Positions 17,699 to 26,880 of a stretch of 64,000 nt of DNA are shown piece after piece. Location: positions 124,001-188,000 of the forward strand of contig JACQSX010000033.1 of the NCBI GenBank assembly GCA_016211105.1. The letters run 5' to 3'. A model generated the notes under the pieces. It was given only the letters and a program-made list of their open reading frames with translations. It was not told where the DNA came from and did not search any database. Source of the DNA: Acidobacteriota bacterium (GTDB lineage: Bacteria > Acidobacteriota > UBA6911 > JACQSX01). Every line of letters starts with the position of its first letter. Positions within the stretch are counted from its first letter, which is position 1. Made by a program: the position numbers and the translations under genes.

Positions 17699-19333
17699 TC
17701 AGGGATTGCTAATCTGAAATGAGATATGGCGCTCCAGTTGCTGGCCTGAAATCTGGTCCTGCACGTGCAAGCTCAATTCATATTTGCCTGTATCCATGCC
17801 GCGCAAATTCAACTCGTGAACCAGCTCCAAACGATCTCGATTCTGAGCATTGGAACTGTCGACCTTGATCTCTTCCCGCAGGACTTCCTGCGAGCCGCGC
17901 ATGATTTTGACTTCACTCGTCAAGAAGGGAGCTGATCGAGCAGCGTCCATCGTAAAGTTTGAGAGCTGGAAGAAGACGTACATTGCCTGGTCGGGACGAA
18001 ACATTGCGGAGACATTCGGGAATACCTTTGCCGCTCCGAAGGCACCCGTCTGATCCGCTTGCAAAGCAATACGGTCGGCAAGCACCACCGAACTGATGGT
18101 CAGTGTATCGGTAGTGGCCTTGGGAAGAATGATACCTGTGCTCAACGTTCCGATTTTCCCGCTATTCTCATCGCGCAGAATCATATCCAGCTTGTAGCGT
18201 CCGGGCGGAAGCTGCAGAGATTTTTGGTAAATCGATTTCAGTTTCTGGTTGTCAACCAGTCCTGTGCTGTCGATCTCACTGACAATGGTCTCCTCAAAAA
18301 CCGTGACCACCTGTCCGGTTAAAGAGGTGACGCGGCCATATACACCGACCACCGCACGATTTGCCTGATCCTTGTTGAGGTACTGAAGACTTTTGTTCGG
18401 AACGACGATGCTGATCGGAACCATGTAACTCTCATTGACCGGTAGGTAATCGACACGCAGCTCAAACGGCAAGATTTGGTAGCTGATGCTTGCGCTGACA
18501 AGTTCCTCCGGACGGCGCAGGTCACGGAACTTGATTGCAGGCGGGCGCTGCAGGTTTGTAAAAGTCTGTAGTTTTTCAAAGGGCTGATCTTTGGACCTTC
18601 CGTAGCCGATCAGGAGCGGATTGGTCCATGGCATCGGCGAGGTCTTTCTTACAATGCGATCGACTCGATTGGCCAGACCCAATGCTTCAGCATCGGTCAG
18701 TCCGGCTCCGGGAACACGCAGGAGCGCGTCCTTGTCATCCGGATTCATCGTCATCCGGTATTCGCCGGTCAACGTATCATCGACAAACTCGATCTCCACG
18801 TCGTCACCCACCCCATCAATATGGCGGTACTCCCATCGTTCAAAGGGATACGTGCTGGTCGAACCACCTCCCTCCCAGGATGGCCGATCATAATTGCCTC
18901 CCGATGGGTGAGCCTCAATGCGATCAGGGGGCCCCATCCTGATGTAGGTCATGCCACGATCCGTTTTCCAGCCTGGAATCCCCGAGGCAAAGTGCTCGTT
19001 GGAGTACTGAATCCGGCGGTAATGCTCCTCTTTCGCCTCGTTGTATCTGGTTTCCTGTGTGGGATCCCGCCGGAACCAAAACTGTTCGATAAAATTTTCC
19101 CTCTCTTCGTCCGTCTGCAGCTTCTTGAAAATATCCTTCTCTTCCGGACTAATAATGTAAACGACATCCTCTTCCTGCCACTTCTTAAAGTAATCTTTCT
19201 CTGTTTCTTCTTTTTGTTTTTCCTTCTGGGGCTGTGCCACAGCAAATCCAAAGGCCACAAAAAGTAACAGAGCCCACTGCAACCAACCAATCTTCAGCCG
19301 GCTTTCTGATGGGGTTAACAGACGAGACAACAT
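17699..19333 (-). CDS. GWxTD domain-containing protein
   Basis: A 544-residue exported protein with the GWxTD domain typical of Acidobacteriota and relatives. The hydrophobic LQWALLLFVAFGFAVAQP stretch near residues 19-36 is the signal peptide. The domain shows the DVVYIISPEEKDIFKKL opening, FWFRRDPTQETRYNEAK and the name motif in GWKTDRGMTYIRMGPPDRIE. The C-terminal half is predicted beta-rich. The ATG at 19333 is chosen because GGGAG lies about nine bases before it; a GTG nine bases upstream overlaps that site. Function is unknown for the family. Confidence 0.88.
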   Translation of the reverse strand: MLSRLLTPSESRLKIGWLQWALLLFVAFGFAVAQPQKEKQKEETEKDYFKKWQEEDVVYIISPEEKDIFKKLQTDEERENFIEQFWFRRDPTQETRYNEAKEEHYRRIQYSNEHFASGIPGWKTDRGMTYIRMGPPDRIEAHPSGGNYDRPSWEGGGSTSTYPFERWEYRHIDGVGDDVEIEFVDDTLTGEYRMTMNPDDKDALLRVPGAGLTDAEALGLANRVDRIVRKTSPMPWTNPLLIGYGRSKDQPFEKLQTFTNLQRPPAIKFRDLRRPEELVSASISYQILPFELRVDYLPVNESYMVPISIVVPNKSLQYLNKDQANRAVVGVYGRVTSLTGQVVTVFEETIVSEIDSTGLVDNQKLKSIYQKSLQLPPGRYKLDMILRDENSGKIGTLSTGIILPKATTDTLTISSVVLADRIALQADQTGAFGAAKVFPNVSAMFRPDQAMYVFFQLSNFTMDAARSAPFLTSEVKIMRGSQEVLREEIKVDSSNAQNRDRLELVHELNLRGMDTGKYELSLHVQDQISGQQLERHISFQISNP

Positions 19334-19665
19334 AGGCGCCACTCCCGACGAATTCTCACTCGCAAGCTATTCCGACTTCCGGTCGCAATGGCCACTGTCA
19401 CCGGACTGAATAGGCCCGCTCGCCTCCGCATCCACTGCCATCCCTTAATGGGGAAGGAGAGCAAACCGAGTTGAGAACTCAATTATGCCTCACCCTCCCA
19501 CGGTTTGTCAGCAGGCATTTTTCAATATTGGCGCTACAATAAAGCTGACACTAAACACTGGAGGCTCACTTAGTGGACAACCTGAACGCGGGACGGCTCC
19601 ATCGCTGGGAATATCATACTGTTCCAACGATTTAGCTCTCAGAATTTTGGGATGAGGAGAAGAGA
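19334..19665. other. Intergenic stretch without recognised features
   Basis: A divergent gap between the GWxTD gene and the PNPOx-like gene. I see no open frame of interest, repeat, RNA gene or clear sigma-70 promoter. It presumably holds promoters for both neighbours. The PNPOx-like gene start is preceded by GAGGAGAAGAG. Confidence 0.5.
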
Positions 19666-20151
19666 ATGGCTAGGCTTGTAGGCACGGAATTGCCCGAGGA
19701 CCTGTATCAGAGACTGAATGGCGCCCATCTTGAGGCGAGCGTCGACAAGGCGATTTTGATTTGCACCGTGGACAACAGGGGATGGCCACATCCAGCGATG
19801 CTCAGCTACTTTGAGGTGATCGCCAAAGACCGGCGGAATATCCGACTGGCAACGTACCGCAACAGCACCACTACCGGCAACATGCGCCACAACGGCAAGC
19901 TGACGATTTCGGTCATGGATGAAAGGATTGCCTATTACATCAAGGGCAACGTTCAGGAAATCAAATCAGCATTGAACAGCTCGCCCCAAATTGCGAAGCT
20001 GAACCTCGTAGTCGAGGAAGTCCTCGCGGATCACGCGGATGAACGACTGGAGGCGGATGTGTACATCACGAGCGGAGTTACCTTCAGGAATCCTCATATG
20101 CTCGCAGAGCGACTGAGGGCAAGCGGAGTGCTACGAGAGCTGTTGGAATAA
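19666..20151 (+). CDS. Pyridoxamine 5'-phosphate oxidase-like (FMN split-barrel) protein
   Basis: A 161-residue protein with the PNPOx-like FMN-binding split barrel. AILICTVDNRGWPHPAMLSYFEVIAKD is the usual first strands, followed by IRLATYRNSTTTGNMRHNGKLTISVMD, where the threonine/asparagine run would contact FMN phosphate. It is shorter than true PdxH and lacks its C-terminal signature, so pyridoxal synthesis is unlikely; a general flavin or F420-type reductase is possible. A strong GAGGAG site precedes the ATG. A UbiX-type gene follows after 35 bases on the same strand. Confidence 0.8.
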   Translation: MARLVGTELPEDLYQRLNGAHLEASVDKAILICTVDNRGWPHPAMLSYFEVIAKDRRNIRLATYRNSTTTGNMRHNGKLTISVMDERIAYYIKGNVQEIKSALNSSPQIAKLNLVVEEVLADHADERLEADVYITSGVTFRNPHMLAERLRASGVLRELLE

Positions 20152-20186
20152 ATTCGCGCTCGCTATCTCTCAGGGATCCCTTTAGA

Positions 20187-20792
20187 ATGGCAGCCATGGA
20201 TGGCAAAAGACTCATTGTAGGCATCACAGGGGCAACAGGCAGCGTTTATGGCGTACGCCTTCTTGAGTTACTACAAGGTTCGCAGGTTGAAACCCATCTG
20301 GTGATGAGTAAGTGGGGTGGGCGCACTCTGGTCCACGAAACCCCCTATACACTTGAGCAGATCAAGCAAATGGCTACCTGCACATATCCGGAGAGCGATC
20401 AGGGAGCGGCCATCTCCAGTGGGTCATTTCTCACCAATGGAATGGTAGTCATACCTTGCAGTGTGAGGACTCTATCGGCAATTGCTCATGGTCACGGCGA
20501 CCATCTGATTCATCGGGCCGCCGACGTAATCTTGAAAGAGCGGAGAAAGTTGGTGTTGGTGGTTCGCGAAGCGCCCCTGAACGATATTCATCTCGAAAAC
20601 ATGTTGAAGCTGTCGCGTATGGGGGTGGTCATCATCCCTCCTGTGCCTGCTTTTTACAACCATCCCCGCACCATTGATGATATTGTCAATCAAACGGTGA
20701 TGCGAGTTTTGGACCAATTTGACATCCACACGGATGTCGTCCGTCGTTGGCAGGGCGTCATGTCCGTTCACGGAACGCCGGCGCAAAGCTGA
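20187..20792 (+). CDS. ubiX: UbiX-family flavin prenyltransferase
   Basis: A 201-residue flavoprotein of the UbiX/Pad1 family. These transfer dimethylallyl phosphate to FMN to make prenylated FMN, the cofactor of UbiD-type decarboxylases. Family motifs are GITGATGSVYGVRLLELL near residue 12, the SSGSFLTNGMVVIPCSVRTLSAIAHG segment and REAPLNDIHLENMLKLSRMG. A second ATG three codons in is possible. No UbiD gene is nearby; the neighbours are the FMN split-barrel gene upstream and an IS relic downstream. The UbiD partner must lie elsewhere, or may have been lost with the insertion. Confidence 0.85.
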   Translation: MAAMDGKRLIVGITGATGSVYGVRLLELLQGSQVETHLVMSKWGGRTLVHETPYTLEQIKQMATCTYPESDQGAAISSGSFLTNGMVVIPCSVRTLSAIAHGHGDHLIHRAADVILKERRKLVLVVREAPLNDIHLENMLKLSRMGVVIIPPVPAFYNHPRTIDDIVNQTVMRVLDQFDIHTDVVRRWQGVMSVHGTPAQS

Positions 20793-20970
20793 GTGGCTGC
20801 GTCGCTGTGTCGCGCCCTAACCGTAATCCGATGGGCGGCGTGCACGTCAACGTGAGAGGTAGACGTGATCCCACAGGCGGATGTAGTCGTCTTCATCTAG
20901 GTTGAGGCTTTACCGGCGAGATCTCGGCGGCGAATCAATTTTTCCCCAAATTGTTCCCTACAAATTTTCG

Positions 20971-21635
20971 AGGGTGCGCGACAAAAATGTAAGGGGTAAC
21001 AGGAAAGTTAGGTTTAGGGCTCTGTCTTAACGTATTTCGAGCGATCAGTTTGGGCGACGCCTCTGTGTGGAATCGTGGAATCGAGGCTGGAGCCGTGCCA
21101 AAAAGCGAGTAGTGATTGGTGACGGCGCTGGCTGAATCTGGAATATCGCCGAGGAGCATTTTCCCGGGGCAGTTCAAATCGTGGATCTGCACCACGCCCG
21201 GCAGCACCTGTGGGAACTTGCCGCCAGACTTTTCCCAACCGATGAACGGCCGCGCAGGCGGTGGGTCTCTGGGTTGGAGAGGAAGCTGGACGCCGGCAGG
21301 ATCGAGCCAATCGTCAAAGTCTTACGCAACTTTGCACCGGCTGACACCGACCTGGGTTATCTTCTGTCGGTTGAAGCCGATCATTTTGAGCGTAATGCTG
21401 AGCGTATACGCTACGCTCAGTTTCGAGCCCACCAACTCTTTGTTGGCTCCGGTGTCATTGAAGCCGGTTGCAAGACCATTATCGCCAAACGTTTGAAGAT
21501 GTCGGGAATGTTTTGGACCGTACGCGGGCGCTAACGCCATCATCGCATTGCGCTGCAATCGGCTCAGTCGAAAGTTTACAGACTACTGGGATGAGCGCCG
21601 TGCCACTTGACGTTCATAAATATGTCGCGCACCCT
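20971..21635 (+). mobile_element. ISKra4-like insertion sequence relic
   Basis: A deletion derivative of an ISKra4-type element. Its ends are inverted: GGGTGCGCGACA at about 20972-20983, and the exact complement TGTCGCGCACCC at about 21623-21634. Between them is only the C-terminal part of a transposase. At about 665 bases it is less than half the usual length of the family, so most of the transposase was lost while both ends were kept. Confidence 0.7.
21031..21610 (+). pseudogene. ISKra4-family (UPF0236-like) transposase C-terminal remnant
   Basis: Translating continuously gives FGRRLCVESWNRGWSRAKK, then VVIGDGAG, an in-frame TGA, IWNIAEEHFPGAVQIVDLHH, ARQHLWELAARLFP and SGVIEAGCKTIIAKRLKMSG. 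It reaches MFWTVRG and then shifts by one base near 21525-21530, after which ANAIIALRCNRLSRKFTDYW continues to a natural stop at 21608-21610. These are C-terminal signatures of ISKra4 transposases. With one stop codon, one frameshift and no N-terminus it is dead. Confidence 0.8.
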
Positions 21636-21768
21636 TTTGGCCGTTTCCAAGTGCCAGATTTCCGAAATCGGTTTAGAATGGAGTTTTCTGGTAAGCGAAG
21701 GGTTGCTTTTCGCGTCCCTTCTCTTGTGACGTAAGTTATATAGATACTTTTCTAACTAGGAGGCTTGC

Positions 21769-22938
21769 ATGAACAAAGTGACCCTTTCAGTCATTAAAGC
21801 GGACGTCGGGTCGATCGGTGGGCATACCCGACCCTCAGAGCCGATGCTGAGCTCAGTGCAATCGCGTGTTCGCAGCGCCATAGGAAAGATGCTGATTGAT
21901 GGGCTTGTCACCTGCACTGGCGACGACATTGCCATTATCATGAGTCACAAACGAGGAGTCGGTGCTTCGGAGATCCACCGCTTCGCCTGGGATTGTTTTT
22001 TGGCCGCAACCAGCGAAGCCCAGATTGGAGGCCTGTACGGCGCCGGCCAAGATTTGCTCGTAGATGCTCCGTCCGGCAATGTGCGAGGCGCGGGCCCAGC
22101 GGTCGCAGAGATCGAATTCACGCGTGACCCGAAAAGTAAGGATCGCCCGGCAGAGGCATTCCTCATTTTTGCCGCGGACAAATGCAGCCCGGGTGCTTAC
22201 AGTTTCCCTCTCTACGCCGTCTTTTGTGACCCGATGCACAACGGCGGACTGCTCCTAAGTCCAAAACTGCATCAGGGCTTTACACTCAGCATTATCGACA
22301 TGGACCACACCGCAAAAGATAGTGATCGCATTGTGCGGCTCCATGTCCCCGAGCGGACATGGGATGTCGCCTGCCTGCTGCAGAACCCTGACCGGTTTGC
22401 CATCGAAGCGATCCACTCGCGGTACCAGCCAGACGAGCAGGTAGTCTCGGTTTCGGCGACCCGGTTGCACAACATTGCAGGCAAGTACACCGGTAAGGAC
22501 GATCCGGTAGCGATCGTTCGAACGCAGGGAATCTTTCCCGCTCCAGAGGAAGTGGTAGAACCCTACCAATTGGGGCATTTTGTAACCGGCGACTGCCGGG
22601 GTTCCCACGTCATGCCCATTATGCCGGTAGCGATCAACACTCCGGTAGCCGGACCGTTCTGCCTGCCGGTGGTTTCTTGCTTGGCATTTTCCATGGATGC
22701 CGAGGGTGTCTTTGCCAAAGACTACGTCGACTTATTCGGCAATGTGGTTTGGGATTCGACGCGCCTCAAAGTCCAACAAAAAGCAGATGAGTGGAGGCGC
22801 CAGGGTTTCATCGGTTCAACGATGGCCTCCCATGCTGAGCTGGCCTACACGGGGATTATGGAAACACTGGCCTCGCTCGACAAGGAATTCGTCCTGCGGA
22901 AAGAGGAACTGGTAGGAGGCACAAAGGGAACCAAGTAA
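21769..22938 (+). CDS. Class V fructose-1,6-bisphosphatase / aldolase (bifunctional FBPA/P type)
   Basis: A 389-residue enzyme of the archaeal-type fructose-1,6-bisphosphate aldolase/phosphatase family, which makes fructose 6-phosphate from triose phosphates in gluconeogenesis. Metal-binding N-terminal motifs TLSVIKADVGSIGGH and CTGDDIAIIMSHKRG are clear. The aldolase pair corresponds to Y240 and K243 in GKYTGKDDPVAIVR, so both activities are expected. The C-terminal KDYVDLFGNVVWD segment is typical. AGGAGG lies seven bases before the ATG. This enzyme is found in archaea and deep-branching or thermophilic bacteria and in some soil bacteria. It stands alone between an IS relic and polX. Confidence 0.92.
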   Translation: MNKVTLSVIKADVGSIGGHTRPSEPMLSSVQSRVRSAIGKMLIDGLVTCTGDDIAIIMSHKRGVGASEIHRFAWDCFLAATSEAQIGGLYGAGQDLLVDAPSGNVRGAGPAVAEIEFTRDPKSKDRPAEAFLIFAADKCSPGAYSFPLYAVFCDPMHNGGLLLSPKLHQGFTLSIIDMDHTAKDSDRIVRLHVPERTWDVACLLQNPDRFAIEAIHSRYQPDEQVVSVSATRLHNIAGKYTGKDDPVAIVRTQGIFPAPEEVVEPYQLGHFVTGDCRGSHVMPIMPVAINTPVAGPFCLPVVSCLAFSMDAEGVFAKDYVDLFGNVVWDSTRLKVQQKADEWRRQGFIGSTMASHAELAYTGIMETLASLDKEFVLRKEELVGGTKGTK

Positions 22939-23271
22939 GAATTCCCACGCCCTGCCGGTCTACCGAGACAAGAATTCAGCGAGATATAGCGCTTTTCTCT
23001 GCCTGAATCGAAGCCTTGCTTTCACGCCCGCTTTCGCACGCCGTCCGGCGAAAGCGGGACGCGAAATGTGCTACTATAAAAAGAGGAAGGGCGCATCTGG
23101 AGTGCCCGTGCGCATGGCTTTCCGGGCGGATGCCTCCCCACCTAACCAAAGGGCCAACCTTTTGGTTCAAGGTCAAAAAAATCAGCGCATCCGCCCAGAT
23201 AGCGAAACGGCGCCCATTTTACATCGTCGTACCGCCTCACGCCACAAACATTGCCTTGCATTTCGGGAACC
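22939..23271. other. Intergenic stretch with one strong hairpin
   Basis: The gap between the fructose-bisphosphatase and polX. It contains an 11-base perfect inverted repeat, CCCGCTTTCGC at 23027-23037 and its complement at 23048-23058, with a ten-base loop and no following T-run. A short run CTACTATAAAAAGAGG follows. No protein-coding or RNA family was recognised. Confidence 0.5.
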
Positions 23272-24987
23272 ATGGAAAACATCGATATCGCGAGAATTTT
23301 CAACGAAGTAGCCGACCTTCTTGAGATTCAGGGGGCTAACCCTTTCCGGATTCGGGCATACCGCACGGCGGCGCGCACCCTTGAAACGCTGAGTGTTTCC
23401 GTCGAATCGCTGCTGAAAAGGGACGAGAAAGCGCTCGAAGAACTCCCCGGAATCGGGCAAGACTTGGCGGGAAAAATCCGAGAGATCATCGAAACAGGCA
23501 GTTTGGAACTGCTCCGGGAGATGACAAAGGAGATTCCAGAGAGCTTGATCACCTTGATGCGCGTCCCGGGTCTCGGTCCCAAGCGCGCAAAGCAGATCTA
23601 TAAAACACTGAAAATCCAGACGCTTGATGAGCTGGAGAGTGCGGCACGGGCGAAGCGACTCCGCGAATTGCGCGGTCTTGGACCCACACTGGAAGCGCGA
23701 ATTCTCAAGGGAATCGCAGAAGAAAGGGCCCATGCTGCACGGCATCGCCTAGCCGAAGCAGAAGCTTACGTGAGACCTCTGATTGAATACCTGAGTCGTC
23801 TTTCAAACTTGCAACAGGTCGAGGTGGCAGGCAGTTATCGCCGACGCCGCGAAACCGTGGGCGACATTGATATTCTTGTGGCCGCAAAAAGCGGCGCCGC
23901 TGTTTCGGACCATTTCGTCCACTACCCGGAAGTAAGACAAGTCCTCGCTCACGGAGCTACAAGATCCTCGATTGTGCTGCGATCCGGCTTCCAAGTGGAC
24001 CTCCGAGTGGTTCCAGCACGATCCTATGGCGCCGCTCTTCACTACTTTACCGGCTCGAAGGCTCACAACATCGCGATCCGCACGCTTGGGGTCAAGCGCA
24101 AACTGAAAATCAATGAGTACGGCATTTTCAGCGGCTCCCGACGGATCGGCGGCAGAACTGAACTCGAAGTGTTCAAAGCGGTCGAATTGCCATGGATCCC
24201 TCCGGAACTCCGTGAGGACCGCGGCGAAATCGAGGCCGCCCAGAACGGCACTCTACCGCAGCTCGTTCAGGTCAGTGATATTCGAGGCGACCTCCAGATG
24301 CACACCACATACACGGACGGAAAAGCGACGCTGCAACAGATGGTCGAGGCATGCCGTTGCCGGGGCTACCAGTACCTCGCCATTACCGACCACACCAAAG
24401 CCGTGCGTGTGGCCGGTGGTCTGACGGCGGAAGAATTTCAAAAGCAGTTTCGCGATATCGAGAACATTCAGAAGAAGATGGATAAGCTCGCGATATTGAA
24501 GGGGGCCGAAGTGGACATCCTGGAGGACGGATCTCTGGATCTCGACGATGCAACGTTGGGTGAATTGGACGTTGTCGTTGTGTCGATCCACTCGAAATTC
24601 AACCTAAGCAAAGCAGCAATGACACGGAGGGTCGTGCGCGCCCTTGAAAACCGACGAGTTCATATCTTGGGCCACCCCACGGGCCGGTTGCTGGGAAGGC
24701 GAGAACCCTATCTTCTCGACATGGACGAAGTCATTCGGGTTGCCCGTGACTGTGGCGTACTGCTCGAGGTTAATGCGCAGCCAGACCGGCTGGATCTCAA
24801 TGATCTGCACGTTCAAATGGCAAAACATGCCGGCGTAAAGATCGTCATCAGCACGGACGCGCATCGCATTGAGGAACTCGATAATCTCCACTATGGGGTC
24901 GACCAGGCGCGGCGGGGCTGGTGCACACCGCACGACGTGGCCAACACCTATCCGTTCGAGGCTTTTCGGGCGCTGCTTAGAAAATAA
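23272..24987 (+). CDS. polX: DNA polymerase X family with C-terminal PHP domain
   Basis: A 571-residue bacterial PolX for gap-filling DNA repair. Order: helix-hairpin-helix domain (residues about 45-130, LPGIGQDLAGKI and VPGLGPKRAKQI), nucleotidyltransferase core with metal aspartates D198 and D200 (ETVGDIDILV) and D243 (FQVDLRVV), and a PHP phosphoesterase domain from about residue 335 with DLQMHTTYTDG, ITDHTK, GAEVDIL, SIHSKF, HILGHPTGR and ISTDAHR. The ATG at 23272 (MENIDIARIFNEVADLLEI) matches the family N-terminus; a TTG seven codons upstream extends the frame. It converges on the ribonucleotide reductase gene across a long hairpin. Confidence 0.93.
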   Translation: MENIDIARIFNEVADLLEIQGANPFRIRAYRTAARTLETLSVSVESLLKRDEKALEELPGIGQDLAGKIREIIETGSLELLREMTKEIPESLITLMRVPGLGPKRAKQIYKTLKIQTLDELESAARAKRLRELRGLGPTLEARILKGIAEERAHAARHRLAEAEAYVRPLIEYLSRLSNLQQVEVAGSYRRRRETVGDIDILVAAKSGAAVSDHFVHYPEVRQVLAHGATRSSIVLRSGFQVDLRVVPARSYGAALHYFTGSKAHNIAIRTLGVKRKLKINEYGIFSGSRRIGGRTELEVFKAVELPWIPPELREDRGEIEAAQNGTLPQLVQVSDIRGDLQMHTTYTDGKATLQQMVEACRCRGYQYLAITDHTKAVRVAGGLTAEEFQKQFRDIENIQKKMDKLAILKGAEVDILEDGSLDLDDATLGELDVVVVSIHSKFNLSKAAMTRRVVRALENRRVHILGHPTGRLLGRREPYLLDMDEVIRVARDCGVLLEVNAQPDRLDLNDLHVQMAKHAGVKIVISTDAHRIEELDNLHYGVDQARRGWCTPHDVANTYPFEAFRALLRK

Positions 24988-24988
24988 T

Positions 24989-25076
24989 GGAAATCGAGGG
25001 ACAGTTTACTCATTGCGAATGCATTCAATAAATCGCGTCTGAACTCATGCAATGAGTAAACTGTCCCTCGATTTCC
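24989..25076. repeat. Perfect 28-bp inverted repeat between convergent genes
   Basis: Arms of 28 identical bases, 24989-25016 and its exact complement 25049-25076, surround a 32-base spacer. The arm begins GGAAATCGAGGGACAG and runs through TTTACTCATTGC. It lies directly after the polX stop and just beyond the nrdJ stop, so it could end transcription from both sides. The long conserved arms look more like a small mobile palindrome than a simple terminator. Confidence 0.7.
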
Positions 25077-25104
25077 GTCCTGTATTCTTCAACATCCAGC
25101 CAGT

Positions 25105-26880
25105 TCACAGTCGACACGCCTCCGGGTCGCACTTGGCAAAGTGCTCATACTGGTAGGGCTTTTCAGTAACCCCCAGTCGCAGTACTTGTTCATCCTTGGA
25201 TCCATAGCGGAAGATCGTGATTCCCTTACATCCAAGCCGATGGGCAATCCGATAGACGCGAGCAATGTCGTCGGGTGTGGCTTCCTCAGGAAGATTCACG
25301 GTCTTGGAAACAGCATTGTCCACATACTTTTGGAATGCGGCTTGGATGCGAACATGATGCTCGGCAGATATTTCCAATGCGGTGACGAACAACCGGCGAA
25401 GATCTTTCGGCACTCCGGGTGATCTGCTCAACATCCCCGTCTGTGCCACAGAATCGAGCAGTTCCTCCCAGGCGAGCCACCGGCGCTTAACGTATCTCAA
25501 GAAAAGCGGGTTAAATTCCGTAAGCGTCTGACCATCGAGAGTGGCGCGACGGTAAGCCAGCGCAAACAGCGGTTCAATTCCTGAACTCGTGTTTGCGATG
25601 ATTCCGATAGTTCCTGTTGGGGCAATTGAAGTCTGCGTCGCATTCCGTAGCCGCAGGCCGGCGTGGTAATAAACACTGTGCTCCCAGTTGGGGAATTCAC
25701 CACGTTCCTCGGCCAAGCGGGATGACGCAAGACGAGCTTCCCGCGCAATGAAGCTCATTAACTCGCCCGCTAAGTGCGCGGCTGTATCCGTGCTGTAACT
25801 GACGCCCAAGAGTATGCACATCTCTCCAAAGCCCATGACTCCCAGTCCCACCTTCCTGTTGGCCAGAGTCACCTGCTCCGCCGCGTCCATCGGAAAACGG
25901 TTTACCGTAATCACGTTATCCAAGAACCGGATACCATCATGAACCAGCACACGTAGCCGTTCCCAGTTGACTTCCGGATCACCGTCACGTTCCAAGACCA
26001 AGTGCGCCAGATTGATCGAGCCCAAGTTGCACGACTCGTGGGGCAACAGCGGCACCTCGCCGCAGGGGTTCGTGCTTTCGATGCGGCCAACCGCCGGTGT
26101 CGGATTTGCTCGCTCAATGGTATCCAGAAATATCAGGCCCGGATCCCCCGTCTCCCACGCTGCCTGACAGATACGATCAAACACCGTGGACGCCGGCCGA
26201 GACCCCACGATTCGGCCATCCGCTGGATGGCGGAACAACAGCTCCCCCGCACACTCCACCGCGGTCATAAAATCGTCGGTCGCGCCAACCGAGATGTTGA
26301 AATTCCGCAACGAAGCGCCATGCTTAGCGCCAATAAACTGTTCTATGTCCGGATGGTCGACGCGAAGCACGCCCATGTTTGCGCCGCGCCGCTTTCCTCC
26401 GAGCTTAATATTCTCAGTCGCACAATCATAGATCTTCATGAAGGAAACAGGGCCGGAAGCCACGCCGCCGGTGGAAACAACAATATCCCCTTCGGGTCGC
26501 AGTCGTGAGAAAGAGAAGCCGGTTCCTCCTCCCGTGCGCTGCACAAGCGCCATGTCCCGCAGCGTGCCAAAGATCGACTCGACCGTGTCTTCGATCGGAA
26601 GCACAAAACAAGCGGAAAGTTGCCCCAGAGAGGTACCTGCATTCATCAACGTCGGTGAGTTGGGAAGGAAATCAAGAGAGACCATCATTTTGTAAAAGCG
26701 CTCTTCCCACCGATCGGCATCGGCGGCCGTTCCATGGGCGAGTTCCGCTTTGGAGACGGCCCGCGCCACCCGTCGGAACAACTCCGCAGGTGTCTCGACA
26801 ATTCGTCCTTGAGCATCACGGCGTAGGTATCGCGCCTCCAGTACACGTAGCGCATTCTCGGTGAGTTCCTTGGGCATCAT
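25105..26880 (-). CDS. nrdJ: Adenosylcobalamin-dependent (class II) ribonucleotide reductase
   Basis: A class II ribonucleotide reductase, which makes deoxyribonucleotides using a cobalamin radical without oxygen. At 591 residues it is a compact form. The redox cysteine C91 is in LSACFVLP; the radical-site triad N271, C273 and E275 is in STNPCGEVPLLP; the phosphate-binding TQTSIAPTGTIG and the EISAEHHVRIQAAFQ segment are present. No N-terminal ATP-cone is found, so overall allosteric control is probably lacking. The C-terminus FAKCDPEACRL offers the cysteine pair needed for re-reduction. The gene stands alone with a 0.5 kb leader region. Confidence 0.93.
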   Translation of the reverse strand: MMPKELTENALRVLEARYLRRDAQGRIVETPAELFRRVARAVSKAELAHGTAADADRWEERFYKMMVSLDFLPNSPTLMNAGTSLGQLSACFVLPIEDTVESIFGTLRDMALVQRTGGGTGFSFSRLRPEGDIVVSTGGVASGPVSFMKIYDCATENIKLGGKRRGANMGVLRVDHPDIEQFIGAKHGASLRNFNISVGATDDFMTAVECAGELLFRHPADGRIVGSRPASTVFDRICQAAWETGDPGLIFLDTIERANPTPAVGRIESTNPCGEVPLLPHESCNLGSINLAHLVLERDGDPEVNWERLRVLVHDGIRFLDNVITVNRFPMDAAEQVTLANRKVGLGVMGFGEMCILLGVSYSTDTAAHLAGELMSFIAREARLASSRLAEERGEFPNWEHSVYYHAGLRLRNATQTSIAPTGTIGIIANTSSGIEPLFALAYRRATLDGQTLTEFNPLFLRYVKRRWLAWEELLDSVAQTGMLSRSPGVPKDLRRLFVTALEISAEHHVRIQAAFQKYVDNAVSKTVNLPEEATPDDIARVYRIAHRLGCKGITIFRYGSKDEQVLRLGVTEKPYQYEHFAKCDPEACRL

